IMG/VR virus record: IMGVR_UViG_3300046010_010941
Span: 1-34,194 of that record
Direction: 5' to 3' (one strand)
Source of the DNA: a virus
Length of the DNA stretch: 34,194 nucleotides
The notes under the pieces were generated by a model, which saw only the letters and a program-made list of their open reading frames with translations, was not told the origin of the DNA and made no database searches. Positions 20,955-29,759 of the stretch are shown here, piece by piece. Position 1 is the first letter of the stretch; every line of letters begins with the position of its first letter. The position numbers were made by a program, and so were the translations under genes.

Positions 20955-22647
20955 CCACTCGTTTCATCATACGAATTGCTGGATTGTATGACTCTTTTAA
21001 ACTCAAATCACCTTTAATTGGCTTATTGTCTGCTGTGTCTCCCGATTCTGATGATGCATTTGAAATTGCAGGAGATGTTGGAGCATTATCCGTTTTTGCT
21101 CCTGCCGTATCTGCGGCTAATTCTGCCTGCCCTTGTTGTGCAATCTGCATTGGATCCATAATTAATCCGGCGGCTTTTTCAGCATCAATTTGTTCACGCA
21201 TTTGTTTGAGATCATCCTCTGTCATGCGTAGAACATTTCTTTGAATCCATTCCATTGAATAATAACGCCCAACATAAGGATCAACAGCACCCAACAACGA
21301 TAATCTTTCTCTGACTAATTCTGCTTCTTTTAATTCGGCAAAATTATTGTCTTTAATAAAATCATAATAGATATGTTCTTTAAACTCTTCGAATTCATCT
21401 GCTGTACAAATACCCTTTAGAACGCATTGAACGCGAAGCGACTGATCAAATATCTCTGAAAACTTTTGTCGTAACCTGTCAACAAATTTAGAAAACTTGA
21501 CCTCATCTCTTGTGATTTCTCCAACTCTACCAAGCGAAAATCCGGTTTGATTTGGATCAAGGCGAGAGATGGGTACATTGAGTGCTTTATATAATTTCTT
21601 TTCGAAATACTTTACATCTTCCAATTCACCTAAATTTTGCCCACCAGGTAATGTCGTGATCTCTGTACCTTTACCACCTTCTCGGCGTGGCAGCCAAAAG
21701 TCTTCCATCATGGAAAGAAATTTTCTGTCGTCACGGACTTCACCTGTTTGCGCATCATACACAAGTTTGTTTTTATACTTGACCATAATATCACGAAGGT
21801 ATTGTTCAGCCTTCAGTTTAGGTAAATTACCTACGTCAATATAGAAAATTCTTCTTTCAGGTGCTCTTGAAATTCTATAAATAACCGTGGCATCTTCAAT
21901 CATTCTAAGTTGATTGAGAGGCTTGATTGCTTTATGTAGATAAGAAAGAACAACTGCTCGGCGAGAATCCATCAAACCTGAATTGACGTTGATGATTGCG
22001 TCTTTTGCAATCCTAGTTCCAACCGGACCATAACTAGAAGATGTTCCAGAAACTACTTTATCATTATAGATGTAATATTCGTTTACTGTTGACACTACAT
22101 CTGATGCTGTCGTGGCATCTTTTTGTTTTTTAACTTCTCGGACTTTTCTTATTTTTCTTGGATCAATATACCGAAGTTCTTTGATACCAGTTTGTGGAGC
22201 TTTTTCATCGATAATAATATGGTAAAATAAACGCCCATCGACATAGAACCTTCTGAATATATCGGTTCCCATATTTTGATAATTTAGTATACGAAGAAGT
22301 ATGCCGAACTCTTCTTCGATAGCTTTCTTAATTTTTTCTGGTTGCTTTAGATCATCCAGTATCAATCGAATTGATTTTCCGTTATCGTTTTGAACAATTG
22401 CTTCGTTAACAATATCTTCGATTGCAGATTCAATTTCTGGTTGCATTGACATTTCACGATAACGGGAAATCAACTCAACTTCGTTTTTGGCGGTACCATC
22501 GAGATCAACATAGGTTCCATAATATGCAGCAGCCGAAATAGTTAACGCACCATCTTCATTTGATGGTGCGATAAAAGTTTTCTCTGACTGCTGTTGTAAG
22601 TCAGTTTTTTGTCTCGATATTTGAAAACCGAACAAATTAAAAGCCAT
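20950..22647 (-). CDS. gp20: Portal protein gp20
   Basis: The portal ring is the head entrance through which DNA is packed. The 565-residue protein has NLFGFQISRQ at the start, RYREMSMQPEIESAIEDIVN (about 62-81), KELRYIDPRKIRKVR, LPKLKAEQYLRDIM, DFWLPRREGGKGTEI and LPGGQNLGELEDV, all of which are characteristic gp20 blocks. The length is near T4 (524) with a variable C-terminal tail (about 490-565). A GC-rich hairpin lies upstream; no late promoter was found, so it may be read from the gene 19 or 18 promoter. Confidence 0.97.
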   Translation of the reverse strand: MAFNLFGFQISRQKTDLQQQSEKTFIAPSNEDGALTISAAAYYGTYVDLDGTAKNEVELISRYREMSMQPEIESAIEDIVNEAIVQNDNGKSIRLILDDLKQPEKIKKAIEEEFGILLRILNYQNMGTDIFRRFYVDGRLFYHIIIDEKAPQTGIKELRYIDPRKIRKVREVKKQKDATTASDVVSTVNEYYIYNDKVVSGTSSSYGPVGTRIAKDAIINVNSGLMDSRRAVVLSYLHKAIKPLNQLRMIEDATVIYRISRAPERRIFYIDVGNLPKLKAEQYLRDIMVKYKNKLVYDAQTGEVRDDRKFLSMMEDFWLPRREGGKGTEITTLPGGQNLGELEDVKYFEKKLYKALNVPISRLDPNQTGFSLGRVGEITRDEVKFSKFVDRLRQKFSEIFDQSLRVQCVLKGICTADEFEEFKEHIYYDFIKDNNFAELKEAELVRERLSLLGAVDPYVGRYYSMEWIQRNVLRMTEDDLKQMREQIDAEKAAGLIMDPMQIAQQGQAELAADTAGAKTDNAPTSPAISNASSESGDTADNKPIKGDLSLKESYNPAIRMMKRVV

Positions 22648-22675
22648 TGATTTTCCTTTTCAAATTAATCATAAT

Positions 22676-22693
22676 GAGGGGCAAAAGCCCCTC
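22676..22693 (-). terminator. GC-rich hairpin between genes 19 and 20
   Basis: GAGGGGC, loop TTTT, GCCCCTC form a perfect 7-bp stem on the minus strand directly after gene 19. The following ATTATGATTAA is not a proper T-run, so it may be a weak terminator or an RNA processing or stabilising hairpin that leaves some read-through into gene 20. Confidence 0.6.
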
Positions 22694-22697
22694 TATA

Positions 22698-23240
22698 TTA
22701 GGTCGTTGTTGCCGATTCCCACCACTGATATGCTAGGGTCACAGAAAACTCTTCAATTGAATCATTTGAACCCCAATCAAGATCAATAGGTGACAAATCT
22801 ACAGGAAAAGCTCCGACAAATTTGTATGCTTTAATTACATCTCCGGTTTTTCCATATTGGTTGACGTTGCCGTCAACAGAATAACCTGTTGGAGTTGCAG
22901 CGGAACCGTTTCTTAAGTTAGCTGCATGAGAATTAATGCCATTCATCCAAGATTCAAAAGCTTTGCGAACTTTAAAATTTTCATCATTGATGATTGTAAT
23001 TGTCCAGTCTGCAAAGTTCCTGTTTCCGGCAAACTTCAATTCACGCCCAAAATAGAACAGTGGTACTGTTCCTAGTGTCGTGCCTGGAAGCTGTGCGCTT
23101 TTGCACAAGAAGGTTAATGCTTGTGAAGAACTAACTGCATCTTGTGTATATGTTGGAAAAGGCATTGTGACTTGGAACAGGTTAGGGCGAGCACCATCTC
23201 CTACAAGATTTGCTCTAAACTCTGTTACGTTAAAAGCCAT
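22698..23240 (-). CDS. gp19: Tail tube protein gp19
   Basis: The 180-residue protein forms the inner tail tube inside the gp18 sheath. It starts MAFNVTEFRANL, with LFQVTMPFP (about 21-29), FLCKSAQLPGTT (about 44-55), GRELKFAGNRNFADWTITI and ESWMNGINSH, the standard T4 gp19 (163 residues) order. It lies between sheath and portal genes. A late promoter (AATAAATA) is 21 bases before the ATG. Confidence 0.96.
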   Translation of the reverse strand: MAFNVTEFRANLVGDGARPNLFQVTMPFPTYTQDAVSSSQALTFLCKSAQLPGTTLGTVPLFYFGRELKFAGNRNFADWTITIINDENFKVRKAFESWMNGINSHAANLRNGSAATPTGYSVDGNVNQYGKTGDVIKAYKFVGAFPVDLSPIDLDWGSNDSIEEFSVTLAYQWWESATTT

Positions 23241-23260
23241 TGTTTTCTCCTATTTTTTAT

Positions 23261-23268
23261 TATTTATT
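23261..23268 (-). promoter_or_regulatory. Late promoter of gene 19
   Basis: AATAAATA on the minus strand, 21 bases before the gp19 start and overlapping the stop of gene 18. Confidence 0.72.
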
Positions 23269-24958
23269 AGACAGCACCAACAATTTCACTAAACGCAACA
23301 CCTGTTCTTACGGCAACAAAGTTCAACTGAATATAATTAATTGATCTTGCGGGTTTGATATAAATGTCACCAACGAATCTATTGTTGTCAATAACTTGTG
23401 GTGTATTGTTTGTTGTGTCGCATACAACTCTATAGTCATAGACACCACGACGCCCTTTTACATCACGCAAGAAAGGATCAACTAATGCTACAAATTGCGC
23501 TCTTGTAAATTCATCATTGAGTTCAAAGAGAGAAAACTTTGCGGCAGTAGAAATGGCTTTTTCAAGGACGATGAACAGGCGACGAACATTGATTCTACTG
23601 AATGCAGAAGGCTGTGTAATCAGAGTTTTATCACCATACAGTAGTGTGCCTTGCCCAGGGAATGAAACAACCGGATTGACACCAATTGAATAGATTGTAT
23701 CACGTTCTGCTTGTGTTGGATTCCAAGCTAGTTTGACAACATTCTTGATTGCTCCACGGTTTGGACCAGCAGGTGAGAACCACGGATCATTAGTTTGGTC
23801 TGTACGAACGCAAAGCCCAGCAATGTCACCGTTCAGAGGAATCCAACGATAGACGTTATTGTACTTATCAAACTGATATTTCCAACCAGAGTCAGCAACA
23901 GCAAATGTTGATGCTCTTGATAAGGTATTTACCCAAGAAGTGATTGCTGTTGAAGGTGTTGTACCGCCTACGATACCAGTCTGTGGCGGAGAAATGAAAG
24001 CCATGCAATCTTTTCTAGAACTTACAATACTATCAATTACATATTGTTGAACTGTATTTACAATGCCTGAACCACCAGCATCTCCTGTAACAACAAGAGA
24101 AATGTCAACAACATCAGGATTTGAAAATTGTGTGAATGCAGAAGTGTAATCACCTGAAGTTAGAACTTGTGTGGCACCATTAGCCAGAGAAATATCTGTT
24201 GCTGCAAGTAGCGCAAAGCTTCTATTTGATGCTGTTTGCCCCCAAGTTGTGCTCGTTGTTGCAGGGTCAACTGGACCTAAAGCATACAAATATCTGGATT
24301 GATCTCTTAGAACCGTTCTATAGTAAGCTGATGAACCATCATCATTGATAGCGTCAGAAGCTTTTGACAAGAAAGGAAATACTTCAAGAACTGTATTTTT
24401 TGCACCACCACTAAACAATCCGTCTTCATCGATAACGATTACATGCATTTGGTCGTTTGTTCCACCAGCATTTGCAACATAGGTAGAAGTATTTGGACCA
24501 GCCGGGAAAAATGATTTATATGTCCAAGCTGAGAATCCTGTGTTTGAAGCAAGCACCGAAACTTTCAATGAGTTTCCAATTGCTCCGGGATAACGTGCAA
24601 CAAATGAAATTGAGTTAGAGTCGGAAATATATGAAGTGTCATATACGTCTTCGTTAGCAATTTGAACGCCAGTGTTCGAAGAAGCGTTTAATGTACCAGA
24701 GTTTGCAGCACGAGAAACTTGAAGATTGTTACCATACGCTAAAAAGTTTGCTGCCGAGAAAAACGATACAGCAGTATTTGAATCGGGATTGCCAAATTTG
24801 TTGGCTAGATCAGATTCACTTGTTACTAGAGTTCTAATACCCGCTGGACCCCATTGAAATGGTCCAGCGAATGCACCGGCCGTAGTTGACACTGAAGGTA
24901 CGACAGTAGTTAGGTCGACTTCAGATACATTTACGCCTGGAGAAATTTGAAATGCCAT
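23267..24958 (-). CDS. gp18: Contractile tail sheath gp18
   Basis: The 563-residue protein starts MAFQISPGVNVSEVDLT, followed by AGAFAGPFQWGP (about 28-39) and LVTSESDLANKFG, the conserved sheath N-terminus. C-terminal marks are INVRRLFIVLEKAI, an aromatic FELNDEFTRAQF block and the ARSINYIQLNFVAVRTG strand that donates to neighbouring subunits. T4 gp18 has 659 residues; the shorter length points to a smaller outer domain. A late promoter lies 50 bases before the ATG. Confidence 0.97.
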   Translation of the reverse strand: MAFQISPGVNVSEVDLTTVVPSVSTTAGAFAGPFQWGPAGIRTLVTSESDLANKFGNPDSNTAVSFFSAANFLAYGNNLQVSRAANSGTLNASSNTGVQIANEDVYDTSYISDSNSISFVARYPGAIGNSLKVSVLASNTGFSAWTYKSFFPAGPNTSTYVANAGGTNDQMHVIVIDEDGLFSGGAKNTVLEVFPFLSKASDAINDDGSSAYYRTVLRDQSRYLYALGPVDPATTSTTWGQTASNRSFALLAATDISLANGATQVLTSGDYTSAFTQFSNPDVVDISLVVTGDAGGSGIVNTVQQYVIDSIVSSRKDCMAFISPPQTGIVGGTTPSTAITSWVNTLSRASTFAVADSGWKYQFDKYNNVYRWIPLNGDIAGLCVRTDQTNDPWFSPAGPNRGAIKNVVKLAWNPTQAERDTIYSIGVNPVVSFPGQGTLLYGDKTLITQPSAFSRINVRRLFIVLEKAISTAAKFSLFELNDEFTRAQFVALVDPFLRDVKGRRGVYDYRVVCDTTNNTPQVIDNNRFVGDIYIKPARSINYIQLNFVAVRTGVAFSEIVGAV

Positions 24959-25007
24959 TTTAATCTCCTTGTTTTTATAATACTACTTTGGCAATTAACC
25001 TATCTTA

Positions 25008-25015
25008 TATTTATC
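25008..25015 (-). promoter_or_regulatory. Late promoter of gene 18
   Basis: GATAAATA on the minus strand, matching NATAAATA, 50 bases before the gp18 start and overlapping the stop of gene 17. Confidence 0.68.
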
Positions 25016-26669
25016 AAACGAAGAATTTGTAATCTTCATCCTTGGACATCCAAACATCTCCACCTTCCACTTGATAATTCTCATTTTTACCGTCATCGTA
25101 TATACCAAATGATGGAATTTCATCATCTCTTTGATTCATCATTTCTAATTGCATCTGTTTCCTAAGGTCGTGATTCACTATTTCTTTAAAATATTGTTGT
25201 GTCGTCATCCAAGCAAACATAACCAAAGTCATAACCAAATCATCGGTTGATCCTTCTTCTGCTTTGAATGTGTTGTGTGTAGATACAAACGTTGTGAGTT
25301 CCGAAATAGTATCAAAATCATTGATTATCAGTTTATCAGATTCAATTAGTGTTTTAAGGTTCGAACACCCAATACGTTTGACTTGACTTGACATTTTAAT
25401 ACCGAGCTGTATGCCTCTACCAAAACCTGTACCCATAGCTTGGGCTTTTTTGTTTCCCGTTTCAATCTTGACCACATTTTCATACTCTAAATCTTGATGT
25501 AAAGTGTCGGCTATCTGTGGAGTATTATTTATTTCCACCAAAACATACGCATCGTTGTACAGTTTTGCTGTATTATATATGACCGTTGGAAATAAGATCG
25601 GTGAAATTGATGAACTTGCATATTTTGCGACTTGTTTGTACGGTACAGTAGAAATATCAAAAACGGAAAAGGTCGAGTTGTCTAAGTTTCTACCTTCAGA
25701 TGGATCCACACACATTGCATAGATGTGATCTTTGGTCGTTTCCTCATCACCTTTGATTGGTGGCTCATAGATATGAATTAACTCATGTTTAATTATCGGG
25801 TCTTGATAAACCAATTGAGCAAGTTTGGAGCCTGAAATTAAAGTATTGGTTGAACCTAAGAATTCACATTCAAATTCCTGTCTGAATTGTTCCAATGAAG
25901 TGTTTTTAATTGTTTGTTCTTTCCATTCCTGATTTCTTCCGGGCACCATTGACCAGTGAATTTGAAAAGGTTTGTAACCGTTCTTTTTACCAATGGCATC
26001 CATCCAAAGTTTATAGAACAGATTCATACCGTTTGGTGTAGATACGATGATAATCTTTGTGGTCGTACCGGAAGAAATAACTGGGTAAACTGAGTTAAAG
26101 AATTCGTTTGCAATGTTTGCTGGAACGAAAGCGAATTCGTCCAAGAAAACTACATTAAAAGATCCCCCACGAACCGCAGATGATGATGTGGAAGCTGCAA
26201 TAATCTTAGAACCGTTTTCAAGTTCAACATTACCTTTGTTCCAAGTGACGACACCTTGTTGAAGCCACATTGGAAGGTTTTCGTATGCCAGTTGATATTT
26301 ACCTAGAATCTCTCTTGCCAAAGAACCTTTGTTTGCCAGAACGGCTATGTTCTGTGAGTCGGTAAAAAGTGTTAACCATAAAAGGTAAGCAACTGAGGTG
26401 GTTGTTTTACCTACCTGTCGAGGGCATTTTGTAATTACAAAACGATTTTCATGAAACAAACGTATCATTTCCTCTTGAAAATCCCACATTTCAAAAGGTA
26501 TCAAACCTTTATCTACGTTTACAATTTTGATATATTTTGCGGAAAAATACACAGGATCCTGTGAACACTTGATGTATTCTTGAACTTGTTCTTCCGTGTA
26601 AGAAAGTTCTACACCGGCTCGTTTTAGGAGTGGATTGTCCCTGTATGAGTCTTTATTAATCAATGGCAT
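25014..26669 (-). CDS. gp17: Large terminase gp17
   Basis: gp17 is the packaging motor and nuclease that cuts concatemers and drives DNA through the portal. The 551-residue protein has Walker A CPRQVGKTT (82-90), Walker B with catalytic Glu VVFLDEFAF (173-181), a coupling motif IIIVSTPNG and an RNase H-type nuclease start CVDPSEG with Asp322. T4 gp17 has 610 residues. Its ATG at 26669 lies 14 bases inside the end of gene 16. Confidence 0.97.
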   Translation of the reverse strand: MPLINKDSYRDNPLLKRAGVELSYTEEQVQEYIKCSQDPVYFSAKYIKIVNVDKGLIPFEMWDFQEEMIRLFHENRFVITKCPRQVGKTTTSVAYLLWLTLFTDSQNIAVLANKGSLAREILGKYQLAYENLPMWLQQGVVTWNKGNVELENGSKIIAASTSSSAVRGGSFNVVFLDEFAFVPANIANEFFNSVYPVISSGTTTKIIIVSTPNGMNLFYKLWMDAIGKKNGYKPFQIHWSMVPGRNQEWKEQTIKNTSLEQFRQEFECEFLGSTNTLISGSKLAQLVYQDPIIKHELIHIYEPPIKGDEETTKDHIYAMCVDPSEGRNLDNSTFSVFDISTVPYKQVAKYASSSISPILFPTVIYNTAKLYNDAYVLVEINNTPQIADTLHQDLEYENVVKIETGNKKAQAMGTGFGRGIQLGIKMSSQVKRIGCSNLKTLIESDKLIINDFDTISELTTFVSTHNTFKAEEGSTDDLVMTLVMFAWMTTQQYFKEIVNHDLRKQMQLEMMNQRDDEIPSFGIYDDGKNENYQVEGGDVWMSKDEDYKFFV

Positions 26670-27078
26670 TTTTACCCTTGATTAGTTTAGACAGTTCGGA
26701 AGTTGAACCAACAAAGATAGCTTTATCAACTGTAACTTTTGATTCTGAATTTTTCATACCTTTCATTTCACGCATAAGTTTTTGCATGTTGAGAAGTTTT
26801 TCATTTGCTTCGGAGGTATTCTTGATAAGTGTGGCAACAACTTCAAATGCTCTTGGATGTTCCGTCTCAGAAGCAATAGCCAGAAGGTGATCAATTGCTT
26901 GATTACCTTTTTCAATTAATTCTTTGTATGTTTGTCTTGATTCTCGATAATCAGCATCAAGGTCTAGTTCAAGCCCTTTTGAAATGATTGATTCTGTAGC
27001 AATAGGTAAAGATGGTTTTTCAATAACTTTTGCCGATACATCAAATATTTCAGACATATTTTTTTCAAAGTTTGACAT
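26656..27078 (-). CDS. gp16: Small terminase gp16
   Basis: The 140-residue small terminase binds DNA and regulates gp17. It contains DYRESRQTYKELIEKGNQAI (about 43-62), the coiled helical core of T4-type gp16, then HPRAFEVVATLIKNTSEANEK (about 74-94) split across the second core helix, and a charged C-terminal tail. T4 gp16 has 164 residues. The gene overlaps gene 17 by 14 bases and begins two bases after gene 15 ends. Confidence 0.94.
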   Translation of the reverse strand: MSNFEKNMSEIFDVSAKVIEKPSLPIATESIISKGLELDLDADYRESRQTYKELIEKGNQAIDHLLAIASETEHPRAFEVVATLIKNTSEANEKLLNMQKLMREMKGMKNSESKVTVDKAIFVGSTSELSKLIKGKNAID

Positions 27079-27080
27079 GT

Positions 27081-28085
27081 TTATAATGTGTTAGGATATT
27101 CAGTTATCACTGTTGTGTAAGTGTAATTATTTGGTAGAATAACATTCGATGGATTTGGAGTAATGGTGATGTTTACAAGGTTGGAAGAATTTTCTGAGAA
27201 AGAAGAAACGACCCAATTTGAATTTGTGCTTGATCCTATAACATTTTGCCCGGCTACAAAATGACCATTCAATTTATTGATTTGAAGTTGTCTTGTAGCA
27301 GGCAACCAATTTGACACATTTGCCGTAGCTGTGGCAGTTTCATAAGAATAACCTTGATATACAATTTCATTATACTTATAATTTCCGTTTCCACCGGCGC
27401 TCATTGTTGCTGTAATGTTTTTATTTTTTAAAGAGTTATCGTCGAAAATATTTGTTATTGAGGTCCTGATGATTTTAGGCTCACTTATCGCACCATATAT
27501 GTAACCTTTTATGGTGAAATTAAGTGTCCAAATAATTGTTCTAACATTACTTTCCCAGTTACCTTCATAGTCAATATCATGAGTAATATCTTTCATTATG
27601 ATTGGCAACTGTTTTACAAGGTTCATTTCAGGTATTAAATTAACTGAAACTGTATAATCGGGAGCAAAATATGGTATAATCTTTTCAATTATTTGTGCGC
27701 TATCTTCAAAATTTCTGACATACAAATAGAGCGAAAAATCGAAATCAAAAGGTACTGGATTCCATACTGCAAGAGTTGTTGTTGACGCATCACCTGGATA
27801 AATTATTCTTTGATTTGTGTTTAGTTTCCTACCTGCATCATATGACATGTTAGTCATTTCATATGACATAACGGGTAATGTGATTTGAACTTTTTTATCT
27901 AAGTTTGGATCACCTTCAAGTCTTGAAACGTATTTTTCTTTTCCACCATATAGAATGGGAACCAGAAAATGTTCAAGTTCTTGCCCATTATCATCATAAC
28001 GTACTAAATTAATTTGATTGAAAAGATCGCCAAATGCGACAATCATTTTTCTGATTATTCTATGATAAGAGTATCCAATTGTCAT
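27081..28085 (-). CDS. gp15: Tail completion and sheath stabiliser gp15
   Basis: gp15 caps the tail and binds the head neck. The 334-residue protein starts MTIGYSYHRIIRKMIVAFGD, then NLVRYD, VPILYGGKEKYVSRL (about 42-56), ITLPVMSYEMT and FDFDFSLYLYVRNFEDSAQI, typical of T4-like gp15 (272 residues). The C-terminal 90 residues are Asn- and Ser-rich and look like an added domain, so it is longer than T4. It overlaps gene 14 by four bases. Confidence 0.94.
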   Translation of the reverse strand: MTIGYSYHRIIRKMIVAFGDLFNQINLVRYDDNGQELEHFLVPILYGGKEKYVSRLEGDPNLDKKVQITLPVMSYEMTNMSYDAGRKLNTNQRIIYPGDASTTTLAVWNPVPFDFDFSLYLYVRNFEDSAQIIEKIIPYFAPDYTVSVNLIPEMNLVKQLPIIMKDITHDIDYEGNWESNVRTIIWTLNFTIKGYIYGAISEPKIIRTSITNIFDDNSLKNKNITATMSAGGNGNYKYNEIVYQGYSYETATATANVSNWLPATRQLQINKLNGHFVAGQNVIGSSTNSNWVVSSFSENSSNLVNITITPNPSNVILPNNYTYTTVITEYPNTL

Positions 28086-28954
28086 GATATTCTACCAAAA
28101 GGATTTGATTCTGATGTGTCGATGATAACGTCGGCTTCTGTTTGAATAATTTTGTTATCATACATTTCTCTGATTTCATTATCTTTTAATGGATCAGGAG
28201 TATTTGCTGTGGTATAAGAGGCGTTGCTTGTATTTCCACGCAGAAGCATGTTGTTAGCGAAAGTTCCATAGATATCGGTAACTCTCAACTTTGCTTCACT
28301 ATAATCCCAGTAAGTTACTGTACCATACACTGTGTTTGCTGTGTTATGTACAGACTCACCTTGTATAAAGTTACCGTTACCTGTCGCAATGTTAACGTCA
28401 AGTTCTATTGAATATGCATCTTGTGCAACAAGATCATCGATAATTGGAATACCAACATCAATGGTCTCTTGTGAATACTTGAATTTCTCCAACTCAAGCT
28501 TATAGAAAAATGGATACTTATTACCTAATACATAGAAAGCCTCAGAGAAATTTACATATTTGATTTCATACATTTCACCAGTTTGTGCAAAAAATGGTAT
28601 GTAAATCAAATCACCTTCTCTGGGTCTTACATATGTCTGTGGCACCCATCGAGAAAAGGATCTTTTTGATATGATGATTGACATATTGTTACGTATTTCA
28701 AGCCCAAACTTTGAGAAGAATTCTCTTTCACCTTCGTAACCATCAACGTTTGTTATGTAAAGTTCTAACGGATATGCAGCAGTGAATTTTTTTAGTGGGT
28801 CTTCACCGTATAATAGGTCTCTTGCTTCTTCGTTTATGTTTGGAATGTAATAGCAATCAACACCATTTATTTTAATGGTTTCAATCATCAAGTCTTCGAC
28901 CAGTCTTTGTTCTGGTGAAGAGTTGAAATTATTAAAATATAGATTCGTAGCCAT
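28082..28954 (-). CDS. gp14: Neck protein gp14
   Basis: gp14 joins the head to the tail with gp13. The 290-residue protein has QRLVEDLMIETIKINGVDCYY split over 16-36, a LYGEDPLKKF segment (about 48-57), YGEDP-type acidic loop, and GDLIYIPF with YEIKYVNFSEAFYVLGNKYP (about 130-150), known gp14 blocks. T4 gp14 has 256 residues. Its ATG shares one base with the stop of gene 13 (TAATG), and its end overlaps gene 15. Confidence 0.94.
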   Translation of the reverse strand: MATNLYFNNFNSSPEQRLVEDLMIETIKINGVDCYYIPNINEEARDLLYGEDPLKKFTAAYPLELYITNVDGYEGEREFFSKFGLEIRNNMSIIISKRSFSRWVPQTYVRPREGDLIYIPFFAQTGEMYEIKYVNFSEAFYVLGNKYPFFYKLELEKFKYSQETIDVGIPIIDDLVAQDAYSIELDVNIATGNGNFIQGESVHNTANTVYGTVTYWDYSEAKLRVTDIYGTFANNMLLRGNTSNASYTTANTPDPLKDNEIREMYDNKIIQTEADVIIDTSESNPFGRIS

Positions 28955-29730
28955 TAGTTTAGATAGAAGTCCACTGGAAGTTCATATTTGCTCTGCATTT
29001 CTTCTTCAAGAGCCTTGATTTCTTCGATGGACTCATCGAATATTTTTTGCCCATTAAGAACAACTCCTCCTGGAAGTTGTACACCAGCAAACTTTTTGAG
29101 GTTATTACCCCAAGTTCTTTTGATTAAAGCTGTAGCATACTCTTTTAACCATCGGTCATTCCAAACTGAAATGAAATCTTGTGGGCGAATCAATGCATAA
29201 CACTCTGCAATAATTACTGTACCAGAATTAACTGCTGTACCCCATCCCCAATCACAATAAAGTCTATGCATATGTCTTTGAAATCTAATTGGAACTTCTC
29301 CTGTAAACATAAGTTCCAATGACCTCAAGTGCTGCATCGTAAGCGTATAATTAATATAAGATGCTGATGTAAAGTCATAGAGTTCGTTCAATCTAAGCTG
29401 ATAGCGTAAGTCAAACATATTGTTTTGATTGATTGAATCGTTTATAGGAAATATTCGAGTAACACCGATAATGTTTACAGTATTTCCACTTGAATCCAAC
29501 GTTACGGAAGGGTCCAAATTGATATATTTGTTGGACATATCCGTTGTATTAAGTGCTTTGATGTAATAAACTTTTTGAAGCGCATCAAAGTGGTAGTCCT
29601 GCCAGTATTGAAGGGCATCGTCTATACGATCTTCGACTTGGTCGTCATCTATATTAATTTCGATTGTAGGAAATCCAAGCCTGCGTAGACAGTAGTCTTT
29701 AAAAGTTGATCTATTTGTTACGGAAGGCAT
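28954..29730 (-). CDS. gp13: Neck protein gp13
   Basis: The 258-residue protein shows the N-terminal DYCLRRLGFPTIEINIDDDQ (12-31), DRIDDALQYWQDYHFDAL (35-52) and the C-terminal WLKEYATALIKRTWGNNLKK (about 201-220) and GVVLNGQKIFDE blocks of T4-like gp13 (309 residues in T4). It forms the connector between portal and tail. A late promoter (GATAAATA) lies 31 bases before the ATG. Confidence 0.94.
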   Translation of the reverse strand: MPSVTNRSTFKDYCLRRLGFPTIEINIDDDQVEDRIDDALQYWQDYHFDALQKVYYIKALNTTDMSNKYINLDPSVTLDSSGNTVNIIGVTRIFPINDSINQNNMFDLRYQLRLNELYDFTSASYINYTLTMQHLRSLELMFTGEVPIRFQRHMHRLYCDWGWGTAVNSGTVIIAECYALIRPQDFISVWNDRWLKEYATALIKRTWGNNLKKFAGVQLPGGVVLNGQKIFDESIEEIKALEEEMQSKYELPVDFYLN

Positions 29731-29759
29731 TTTTGAACCTTATTTTGGTAGTTATTCAC